NCBI RefSeq assembly: GCF_000760095.1
Contig: NZ_JNAR01000006.1
Coordinates: forward strand, 47,180 to 111,179
Direction of reading: 5' to 3'
DNA from: Prochlorococcus marinus str. MIT 9401
Lineage (GTDB): Bacteria; Cyanobacteriota; Cyanobacteriia; PCC-6307; Cyanobiaceae
Length of the DNA stretch: 64,000 bases
The notes under the pieces are model-generated. The model ran no database searches. It was not told the DNA's origin and worked only from the letters and a program-made list of their open reading frames with translations. A program made the position numbers and the translations under genes. Numbering within the stretch: the first letter of the stretch is position 1; each line of letters opens with the position of its first letter. Shown here piece after piece: positions 58,168 through 64,000 of the stretch.

Positions 58168-58245
58168 AGAAAGGAATGATATTAGCCTGCAAACTAATAG
58201 CAAAAGTATTTGTGATATGTATTCTACACTTCAGGATGCTGGTTT

Positions 58246-58725
58246 TTACAAAATTGAAGCTAATTGGTTTTTTGAACTTCCCTTTAGAGACTGAAGAGTA
58301 GAAATAAAATCTTTAACCCCATTAAACTTTCTATATACTGAAGCATATCTTATGTAAGCGACTTCGTTTTCTTTCCTTAAGTTTTTAAGTATTAATTCGC
58401 CAATTTGTGAAGATTTAATATCTTTATTAGAATCTTGAATGATTTGTGATTCAATTCCATCTACAAAATTAATAATTGCTTCACTCGTGAAAGTAGTCTT
58501 TTCGCAAGCTCTTAAAATGCCAGTATATAATTTTTCTTTATTAAATAATTCTCTGCTTCCATCTTTTTTAATAATTGAAACTGGCAGTGTTTCAACCCTC
58601 TCATAAGTGGTAAATCTAAAGCTGCAGTTTAAGCATTCTCTTCTTCTTCGAACACTTTTACCACTATCAGCTGATCTCGATTCCAAAACTCTGCTATCTG
58701 TATTTTGACAGGTTGGACACTGCAT
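58246..58725 (-). CDS. nrdR: Transcriptional repressor NrdR
   Basis: NrdR senses ATP/dATP and represses ribonucleotide reductase genes. The 159-residue protein has an N-terminal zinc ribbon ([15 protein letters not shown] and [15 protein letters not shown], cysteines 3, 6, 31 and 34) and an ATP-cone domain ([17 protein letters not shown]). Length is standard. It lies between the psbT terminator and rpsA. Confidence 0.96.
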   Translation of the reverse strand: MQCPTCQNTDSRVLESRSADSGKSVRRRRECLNCSFRFTTYERVETLPVSIIKKDGSRELFNKEKLYTGILRACEKTTFTSEAIINFVDGIESQIIQDSNKDIKSSQIGELILKNLRKENEVAYIRYASVYRKFNGVKDFISTLQSLKGSSKNQLASIL

Positions 58726-58790
58726 TTAGTGAAGTAAATGAACTTTAACTCTAATAGTAGAGTAATATCTTAATTATGAAAAGTAAAAAA

Positions 58791-58816
58791 AAACTCCTCT
58801 CTGTTAAGAGGAGTTT
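58791..58816 (-). terminator. Terminator downstream of psbB-psbT
   Basis: A 10 bp perfect stem, AAACTCCTCT at 58791-58800 and AGAGGAGTTT at 58807-58816, encloses a 6-base loop and is flanked by A and T runs on both sides. On the minus strand it follows the psbT stop by 9 bp and ends the psbB-psbT transcript before nrdR. Confidence 0.9.
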
Positions 58817-58825
58817 TTTTTGGGA

Positions 58826-58924
58826 TTATTTCCTATCGAATTTAGGTGGATCTCTAAAGGCGACAGCAAAGAATAAAGTTACAACTGCGAGAGTTAAAAT
58901 AAGAACGTAAGCGAAGGCTTCCAT
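58826..58924 (-). CDS. psbT: Photosystem II reaction centre protein T
   Basis: PsbT is a one-helix subunit at the dimer interface. The 32-residue product starts [20 protein letters not shown] and ends [10 protein letters not shown], both diagnostic. It lies 23 bp after psbB on the same strand, the standard psbB-psbT order, and is followed by a strong terminator. Confidence 0.96.
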   Translation of the reverse strand: MEAFAYVLILTLAVVTLFFAVAFRDPPKFDRK

Positions 58925-58947
58925 AAGATCAATTAATAAAGTTTAGT

Positions 58948-60471
58948 TTAAACCCTTCCTGGGATTCTTCTAGTGGTTTCATCGCCAAGCTTCTTGAATA
59001 GACCAAATTCAACTTGGTCACCAATCTCAGCGTCAATACCAGCAAAGGAATTTCTATAAAGAGTTCTTGAAGCATGCCACCAGTGGCCAAACAAGAATAG
59101 CAATCCGAAACATAAATGTGCATATGTAAACCATGCCCGAGGAGAACTTCTGAATACACCGTCAGATTTATAAGTTTCTCTATCGAACTTGAATGCTTCT
59201 CCGAGCTGTGCTTTTCTGGCTAATCTCTTGACTACTGCAGGATCAGTAAATGTTTGACCATTTAGGTCACCTCCATAAATAGTTGCTGTAATGCCAGTTT
59301 GCTCAAATGAATACTTTGCTTCAGCTCTTCTAAATGGGATATCGGCTCTTACGTTGCCTTCCTTATCTTCAAGTATCACAGGGAAGTTTTCAAAGAAGTT
59401 AGGTATTCTTCTAACTTCTAAATCATTACCCTCTTTATCTTGAAAAGTGATGTGACCCTGCCAGCCGGTTGGTAAACCATCACCATTAACAAGAGCTCCG
59501 ACTCTGAATAATCCTCCTTTAGCAGGACTATTTCCAACATAATCGTAGAAGGCTAATTTCTCTGGAATAGATGCATAAGCCTCTTCTTTAGTGGCGCCAT
59601 CATCTATGGCAGCTTGAACTCTTCTATTAATTTCTGTTTTGAAGTAGCCTGAATCCCATTGATATCTAGTAGGACCAAATAGCTCAACTGGGGTTGTTGC
59701 TGATCCATACCACATTGTACCTGCAACAACAAAAGATACGAATAATACAGCCGCTAGCGCACTAGCAAGAACTCCTTCAAGGCTTCCAAGTTTTAATGCT
59801 CTATAAAGTCTTTCTCCAGGTCTATTGGTAATGTGAAAAATTCCTCCAATGATACCCATTAGTCCAGCTGCAATATGGTTGGCCACTATACCCCCTGGAT
59901 TAAAGGGATTAAAACCTTCTACTCCCCACGAAGGAGCTACTGGCTCTACGTGTCCAGTTAAACCGTAAGGATCGGAAACCCAAATTCCCACGTTTGCACA
60001 ATGAAATGCTCCAAATCCAAAACAAGTAAGTCCAGCTAGAAGAAGATGAATTCCGAAGATTCTTGGGAGGTCTAGAGCAGGCTCTCCTGTTCTAGAATCT
60101 TCCCATAAGTCTAGGTCCCAGTATGTCCAGTGCCATATTGAGGCCAACATCAGTAGGCCACTAAATACTATGTGAGCTGCTGCAACCCCCTCAAAACTCC
60201 AAAATCCAGGATCAACTCCTGTAGCACCAGTAATATCCCATCCGTTCCAACTACTCGTTATACCAAGTCTTGCCATAAAAGGCATGACGTACATTCCCTG
60301 TCTCCACATTGGATTGAGAACAGCATCAGAAGGATCAAAAATGGCTAATTCATATAAGGCCATTGAACCGGCCCAGCCGGCTAATAATGCAGTATGCATA
60401 AGATGCACAGCAAGTAGTCGACCTGGGTCATTAATAACTACTGTGTGAACTCGATACCAAGGCAATCCCAT
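58948..60471 (-). CDS. psbB: Photosystem II CP47 chlorophyll apoprotein
   Basis: CP47 is the inner antenna of photosystem II. The 507-residue protein starts [20 protein letters not shown] and has six helices with chlorophyll-binding histidines, for example [26 protein letters not shown] and [20 protein letters not shown] (about 449-468). A large lumenal loop lies between helices five and six. Codon use suggests high expression. A -10-like TACTAT lies on the minus strand at 60518-60523. Confidence 0.97.
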   Translation of the reverse strand: MGLPWYRVHTVVINDPGRLLAVHLMHTALLAGWAGSMALYELAIFDPSDAVLNPMWRQGMYVMPFMARLGITSSWNGWDITGATGVDPGFWSFEGVAAAHIVFSGLLMLASIWHWTYWDLDLWEDSRTGEPALDLPRIFGIHLLLAGLTCFGFGAFHCANVGIWVSDPYGLTGHVEPVAPSWGVEGFNPFNPGGIVANHIAAGLMGIIGGIFHITNRPGERLYRALKLGSLEGVLASALAAVLFVSFVVAGTMWYGSATTPVELFGPTRYQWDSGYFKTEINRRVQAAIDDGATKEEAYASIPEKLAFYDYVGNSPAKGGLFRVGALVNGDGLPTGWQGHITFQDKEGNDLEVRRIPNFFENFPVILEDKEGNVRADIPFRRAEAKYSFEQTGITATIYGGDLNGQTFTDPAVVKRLARKAQLGEAFKFDRETYKSDGVFRSSPRAWFTYAHLCFGLLFLFGHWWHASRTLYRNSFAGIDAEIGDQVEFGLFKKLGDETTRRIPGRV

Positions 60472-60693
60472 CGGTTAATTTCTAATAACTATGCTGAATA
60501 AACAGCTAAACATCACGATAGTAAGGGTTTTTTAGTCTTTGAGGGATTTTTGTAAATAAATTTATCTTATTGCAAAAATTGGTTAAAACGCTTTGCAGGT
60601 CTGCATTTACAAGGAATTTTTGACAAAAAATTGTTAATATTTTGGTCACAATTCTCAAACTAAAGCGCCAAAATATGAAAAATAACTAAAAAA

Positions 60694-61056
60694 ATGGCAA
60701 CTATCAGATTCATCCGTGAAGATTTAGAGGTTCAATGTAGCCCTGGTGAAAATTTAAGAGAATTAGTAATGAAAGAGAACTTACAACTTTATGGACTCAA
60801 AGGTATTTTAGGAAATTGTGGAGGAGCAGGGCAATGTAGCACCTGTTTTATTTCAGTTGAAGGAGGAAACAAAAATTCCTTAAGCCCTCTTACCTCTGTC
60901 GAAGAAGAAAAACTCAAGAATAGGCCTGAAAACTGGCGACTTGCATGCCAAACAATAATTAAATCCTCTGCAGTTATTTTAACAAAACCACAATCTCCTC
61001 CTTCAAATCTAGGAGAACTAAAAAAAATTAGTGAAAATAAAAAATTACCTCGTTAA
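60694..61056 (+). CDS. 2Fe-2S ferredoxin-like protein
   Basis: A 120-residue soluble electron carrier with a plant-type 2Fe-2S site: GNCGGAGQCSTCFISVEGG gives three cysteines (about 44, 50 and 53), and RLACQTII gives the fourth (about 84). The loop spacing C-x5-C-x2-C differs slightly from PetF (C-x4-C-x2-C), so it resembles the stress or adrenodoxin-like group more than the main photosynthetic ferredoxin. It is divergent from psbB and followed by psbM. Confidence 0.88.
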   Translation: MATIRFIREDLEVQCSPGENLRELVMKENLQLYGLKGILGNCGGAGQCSTCFISVEGGNKNSLSPLTSVEEEKLKNRPENWRLACQTIIKSSAVILTKPQSPPSNLGELKKISENKKLPR

Positions 61057-61124
61057 ATTGTTTAAGACTGTTAATCAGTTTATAAATATTGTTGATTTTT
61101 CCCATTTATTTCATTTTATACGTC

Positions 61125-61130
61125 TATAGT
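61125..61130 (+). promoter_or_regulatory. Candidate -10 element of psbM
   Basis: TATAGT lies 28 bp before the psbM start, in the 102 bp gap after the ferredoxin gene. No convincing -35 element is seen. Promoter use is inferred from position and match only. Confidence 0.35.
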
Positions 61131-61158
61131 CTTATTAACTATTAGAACCGTCAACTAA

Positions 61159-61311
61159 ATGGAAACAACTAATTTTGGATTCGTAGCTAGTCTTTTATTT
61201 GTAGGAGTTCCAACAATATTCCTTATAGGTTTATTTATTTCTACTCAAGATGGTGAAAAATCAAGCTTCTACTCAGACTCTAGCAAAGGTAGGCTTGGTC
61301 CAAAACGCTAA
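61159..61311 (+). CDS. psbM: Photosystem II reaction centre protein M
   Basis: PsbM is a one-helix subunit at the centre of the photosystem II dimer. The 50-residue product begins METTNFGFVASLLFVGVPTI, continues with the helix end FLIGLFISTQDGEKSS, and has the longer marine cyanobacterial tail ending GRLGPKR. It lies between the ferredoxin and prmC, with prmC starting 10 bp after its stop. Confidence 0.93.
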   Translation: METTNFGFVASLLFVGVPTIFLIGLFISTQDGEKSSFYSDSSKGRLGPKR

Positions 61312-61321
61312 ACTTTTCTAA

Positions 61322-62191
61322 ATGCTTAGCATTTCTGTAAAAGAATTTTTATTTTGGAAAAAAAAGCAACTTTCTAAAGGCGGAGATGATCAGTCCTTAG
61401 CTATTCTAATTGACTGCAAAGGTGGTTTTAAAACTAGTGATCAAAGCTTGTTGAATATAAATCCTGATCGTCAAATATATTTTGAAAAAAACTTAGAATA
61501 CTTAGAATCAATTTGGGAAGATCATTTAATAAACTTTACCCCAATACAATACCTCTGTGGAGAAACTTATTGGAGAGATTTAAAATTAAAAGTTTCAGAT
61601 AAAGTACTCATTCCCAGATCAGAGACAGAACTTATAATAGAGATTGTTTCAAAGATATTTGTAAAAAAATCACAAAATTTATTTTTTGCTGAATTAGGAA
61701 CAGGATCTGGAGCTATCAGTATTGCTTTGGCATTGGCTTACCCAATGTGGGAAGGTATAGCAACTGATATTGATCAAGATGCATTAGAAATAGCCAGTGA
61801 AAATTTCAAGAGTTCTTCTAAACAATCAAATTTGAAATTTTATTGCGGACATTGGTGGACTCCTCTAGAAAGTTTCAAAAATAAATTAGATCTCGTCATT
61901 TCAAACCCGCCATATATTCCAAAGGACACTTATGAAAAATTGCCGAAAGAAGTTAAAAATTTCGAACCAAAAATTGCTTTATTAGGCGGTGAAGATGGTT
62001 TAAAACATATTAGAGAAATAATTCAAAAAGCACCCTTTTTTTTGAAAGAAAGGGGATGGCTGATTTTAGAGAATCATTTTGATCAAGGTGAAAAGGTAAA
62101 ACAACTATTTATCCAAAATAAATTTAAATCAGTAGAAATTGTGAATGATCTCTCAGGTATTGGTAGGTTTACGATTGGAAGATATAAATAA
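61322..62191 (+). CDS. prmC: Peptide chain release factor N5-glutamine methyltransferase
   Basis: PrmC (HemK) methylates the GGQ glutamine of release factors. The 289-residue protein has IPRSETELIIEIV (about 99-111), the SAM loop FAELGTGSGAISIALALA and the catalytic NPPY in LVISNPPYIPKDTYEKLP, followed by EPKIALLGGEDGLKHIREI. These are complete. It is followed by the Sua5-type gene on the same strand after 36 bp, a pairing common in bacteria. Confidence 0.94.
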   Translation: MLSISVKEFLFWKKKQLSKGGDDQSLAILIDCKGGFKTSDQSLLNINPDRQIYFEKNLEYLESIWEDHLINFTPIQYLCGETYWRDLKLKVSDKVLIPRSETELIIEIVSKIFVKKSQNLFFAELGTGSGAISIALALAYPMWEGIATDIDQDALEIASENFKSSSKQSNLKFYCGHWWTPLESFKNKLDLVISNPPYIPKDTYEKLPKEVKNFEPKIALLGGEDGLKHIREIIQKAPFFLKERGWLILENHFDQGEKVKQLFIQNKFKSVEIVNDLSGIGRFTIGRYK

Positions 62192-62227
62192 ATTATTATT
62201 GGCTAAATTAATGGCTAAAAAAACAAA

Positions 62228-62809
62228 ATGAATTTAATAACTTGCAAGTCTGCTTTGAAAACGCTTAAAAGTGGCTTACCTATAATTTTCCCAACAGACA
62301 CCTTACCTGCAATTGGATGCTTGCCAAAATTTTCAAAGATCATATATAAGTTTAAAAAAAGAGATAGAAATAAACCCTTAATTCTTATGGGATCAGAACA
62401 TAAACAGTTAATCGATTATGTTCACGAATCAGCTAAGGAAGATTACGAAAATATGGCTTCAAAATATTGGCCTGGAGCTCTGACGATGATTATACCTTCT
62501 TCAGAAAAGCAGAATTCAGTCCTCACAAGCAAAAATCTTACTCTTGGGTTAAGAATCCCCAATTCATATATGGCTCAATCCCTTATGAGAGAAACAGGTC
62601 CATTGTTAACTTCAAGTGCAAATATTTCAGGGCGTATTGGATCAATTACAGCTGAAGGTATCGCTTTAGACTTCCCTTCTGTAGAAATTCTTGGACCTAT
62701 GCCATGGGAAAAAAGTAGTGGGAAAGCTAGTACCATAATTTTTTGGAATAAAAGTGGTGATTGGAGATTAATTAGAGGAGGAGAACTGTTAATTGAGGGA
62801 TTACATTAA
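62228..62809 (+). CDS. Sua5/YciO/YrdC/YwlC family protein (threonylcarbamoyl-AMP synthase type)
   Basis: A 193-residue protein of the family that makes threonylcarbamoyl-AMP for the t6A37 modification of tRNA. The fold is marked by IIFPTDTLPAIGC (about 20-32), KKRDRNKPLILM, WPGALTMIIPS and LGLRIPNS, with LLTSSANISG near the middle. The start PTDTLPAIGC differs from the common PTETVYGLG, so a YciO-like role is possible. The stop overlaps the next ORF by one base. Confidence 0.88.
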   Translation: MNLITCKSALKTLKSGLPIIFPTDTLPAIGCLPKFSKIIYKFKKRDRNKPLILMGSEHKQLIDYVHESAKEDYENMASKYWPGALTMIIPSSEKQNSVLTSKNLTLGLRIPNSYMAQSLMRETGPLLTSSANISGRIGSITAEGIALDFPSVEILGPMPWEKSSGKASTIIFWNKSGDWRLIRGGELLIEGLH

Positions 62810-62976
62810 TGTTTATATTATTATTTTTTGTTTTATTACTTCAATTTTTTACTTACTGGATATTTGAACCCTTTGCATCATTTTTAGAGTATGTTCTTGA
62901 AATAAGATCGTTTCCTATCATCGTTCTGATTGGTTTTATATTGTTATTTTCAGGAAAAAATATTGAACATAGTTAG
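62809..62976 (+). CDS. 55-residue hydrophobic membrane protein, unknown function
   Basis: A short frame whose ATG shares a base with the Sua5-type stop (TAATG), which suggests translational coupling. The product is nearly all hydrophobic with two helices, about residues 2-18 (FILLFFVLLLQFFTYWI) and 36-48 (FPIIVLIGFILLF), joined by EYVLEIRS. No family is recognised. The tight coupling supports a real gene. It ends 5 bp before the 3' end of tRNA-Thr on the other strand. Confidence 0.55.
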   Translation: MFILLFFVLLLQFFTYWIFEPFASFLEYVLEIRSFPIIVLIGFILLFSGKNIEHS

Positions 62977-62981
62977 AAAAA

Positions 62982-63053
62982 TGCCGGCTAACAGATTTGA
63001 ACTGATGACCTTCGCTTTACAAAAGCGCTGCTCTACCGCTGAGCTAAGCCGGC
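62982..63053 (-). tRNA. tRNA-Thr (anticodon TGT)
   Basis: A 72-base minus-strand cloverleaf: acceptor GCCGGCT with AGCCGGC, D arm TAGCTCAGCGGTAGAGC, anticodon loop TTTGTAA giving TGT, T arm GTTCAAATC. CCA is not encoded. Confidence 0.95.
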
Positions 63054-63118
63054 AATTATTTAATCTTACAATTATTTAGGGGCAAATATCAGTATTTTTT
63101 TAGGTTTTTTTAAATTTA

Positions 63119-63445
63119 TTACTTTTTGATATCTTTATCAGTTTGATCATTTTTTTTAAATTTTATTTCACCGGTGATAGTTCTCTTGATTGGCAGATTT
63201 GCGACTAAAGCTGTCATTCTATCCTCAGTCTCTAAACTTACTGCTACCTCTTCAAAATCAATCTCAACATACTTAGCAACTACATCAAGTATTTCTTTCC
63301 TCATCTTATCCAAAAGATCAGTTGTGAGTGAACTCATGTCAACTCTGTCATGAGCAAGTACAAGTTGCAATCTTTCCCTTGCAGTATTTGCACTAGCCGT
63401 TTCTCTGCCTAATAACTTATTTATAAGATCTCTGAGAGTCATCAT
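63119..63445 (-). CDS. minE: Cell division topological specificity factor MinE
   Basis: MinE drives MinD off the membrane and so places the division site. The 108-residue protein has the N-terminal membrane-targeting and MinD-binding part ([30 protein letters not shown], about 5-34, key part [13 protein letters not shown]) and the C-terminal dimer domain ([14 protein letters not shown]). It begins 1 bp after minD on the same strand. Confidence 0.95.
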   Translation of the reverse strand: MMTLRDLINKLLGRETASANTARERLQLVLAHDRVDMSSLTTDLLDKMRKEILDVVAKYVEIDFEEVAVSLETEDRMTALVANLPIKRTITGEIKFKKNDQTDKDIKK

Positions 63446-63446
63446 T

Positions 63447-64000
63447 TTAAAAAACCTTTGTTTGCATTAATCTCATGAATTTATCTTTAAGACTTTTACC
63501 TTCATTTTTTGGATCAATAATTGGAACATCATTTCCTGTAAGTCTTTGAGAAACATTTAAATAACATTTTTTCGCAGGAGATCGACTATCAGAAAGTGTT
63601 AGTGGCTCGCCTCTATTTGTACTAATTATTACTTGTTCATCTTCTAAAACGATACCTAATAAAGGCAAAGAAAGGATGCCTTGAACATCTTCGATAGATA
63701 GCATCTCTTGGCTTGCCATCATGTTAGGTCGGACTCTATTAATTACGAGCTGGATAGGCTCAATATCGGAAGTATTAAGAATGCCTATAACTCTATCGGC
63801 ATCACGTACTGCAGATAATTCTGGGTTGGTAACAACAATAGCTTCTTTACATGCTGCAAGGGCATTTTTAAACCCATCCTCAACACCAGCAGGACAATCT
63901 ACTAAAACAAAATCGAATTTTTCACTAAGCAACTCACTGATTGTTTTCATGTCTTCTGGCTTCATCCAATCCAACATCCTGGGATCTCCAGCAGGTAAAA
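63447..64000 (-). CDS. minD: Septum site-determining protein MinD, 3' part only
   Basis: MinD is the membrane ATPase that positions division together with MinC and MinE. The window holds the C-terminal part; the frame is open to the right edge, so its start lies outside. The internal sequence [36 protein letters not shown] (Walker B region), [18 protein letters not shown] and [11 protein letters not shown] are diagnostic. The first ATG inside the window (63977) is an internal methionine. The C-terminus [14 protein letters not shown] is the membrane helix region. Confidence 0.95.
   Translation of the reverse strand, partial: LPAGDPRMLDWMKPEDMKTISELLSEKFDFVLVDCPAGVEDGFKNALAACKEAIVVTNPELSAVRDADRVIGILNTSDIEPIQLVINRVRPNMMASQEMLSIEDVQGILSLPLLGIVLEDEQVIISTNRGEPLTLSDSRSPAKKCYLNVSQRLTGNDVPIIDPKNEGKSLKDKFMRLMQTKVF

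Noticed and set aside
58929..59159. 76-residue minus-strand frame at the psbB 3' end
   Set aside because: It is a different frame of the strongly conserved psbB coding sequence.
60620..60653. Perfect TTGACA with a downstream AATTGT/ACAATT inverted repeat before the ferredoxin gene
   Set aside because: No -10 element lies at proper spacing (TAATAT is only 9 bp away), and the 6 bp repeat is easily explained by base composition.
1..64000. CRISPR array, insertion sequence, prophage or genomic island
   Set aside because: No repeated spacer pattern, transposase, integrase or phage gene is seen; the four tRNA genes have no adjacent integrase or repeated 3' fragment.

Overview
The window is strongly AT-rich, very densely packed cyanobacterial chromosome. 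Everything fits a high-light-adapted Prochlorococcus: an N-terminally extended Amt, a chromosome-encoded ChlD, an ndhCKJ cluster, eleven small or large psb genes in 64 kb, and above all a degenerate phycoerythrin beta subunit (cpeB) with a bilin lyase (cpeS) but no phycobilisome genes. The strain cannot be fixed from the sequence alone. No CRISPR array, insertion sequence, prophage, integrase or rRNA is seen, and the region reads as conserved core genome rather than an island.

Layout. 1-2.6 kb: psbH (cut by the left edge) diverging from psbN, then psbI and an LptD-like DUF3769 outer-membrane protein. 2.6-7.2 kb: a tightly overlapping minus-strand operon glyA-cinA-leuC-leuD, followed by tRNA-Arg(ACG). 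7.4-16.5 kb: two small cyanobacterial proteins, murJ, sfsA, the ammonium transporter amt with a perfect NtcA palindrome and a strong terminator, ispH, a DoxX protein, purH, an esterase and DUF3155. 16.5-23 kb: a hairpin-rich gap, an orphan histidine kinase, cobS, tgt-psbK, an oxidoreductase, a CBS/CNNM membrane protein, tRNA-Met(CAT) and pyrE. 23-35 kb: a YgfZ-like protein, a fused RecB/RNase-H-like nuclease, a phosphohexomutase with an ITPase, a carotenoid oxygenase, hisB, fabI, a thioredoxin-like protein, a DegT aminotransferase, and the folK-NUDIX-photolyase operon. 35-44.5 kb: chlD, an MCE/ABC lipid-transport pair, a membrane-anchored YvcK, ndhCKJ, and the photosystem II assembly block rubredoxin-ycf48-psbEFLJ. 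44.5-51.5 kb: mtnP, an oxidoreductase-SelD fusion, CCA-adding enzyme and a UvrD/PcrA helicase. 51.5-54.3 kb: the relict phycoerythrin locus (cpeB, cpeS, a 59-residue ORF, a TVP38-family protein), a secreted hypothetical and tRNA-Phe(GAA). 54.4-61.3 kb: a sugar kinase, metK, rpsA, nrdR, psbT, psbB, a ferredoxin and psbM. 61.3-64 kb: prmC, a Sua5-type protein, a 55-residue membrane protein, tRNA-Thr(TGT), and minE with minD cut by the right edge.

How the genes work together. Many serve photosystem II: core antenna CP47 (psbB), cytochrome b559 (psbEF), small subunits, and the assembly factors rubredoxin and Ycf48. Chlorophyll (chlD), cyclic electron flow (ndhCKJ) and nitrogen uptake (amt under NtcA) are represented. 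Housekeeping genes form short operons with 1-4 bp overlaps, and many convergent neighbours share their 3' ends, as expected of a streamlined genome. None of the four tRNA genes encodes CCA, which agrees with the CCA-adding enzyme present here. I found no clearly new multi-gene system. The best candidates for a second look are the relict phycoerythrin locus with its unexplained small ORFs, the structured gap at 16.54-16.69 kb, the oxidoreductase-SelD fusion, and the two-nuclease fusion protein.
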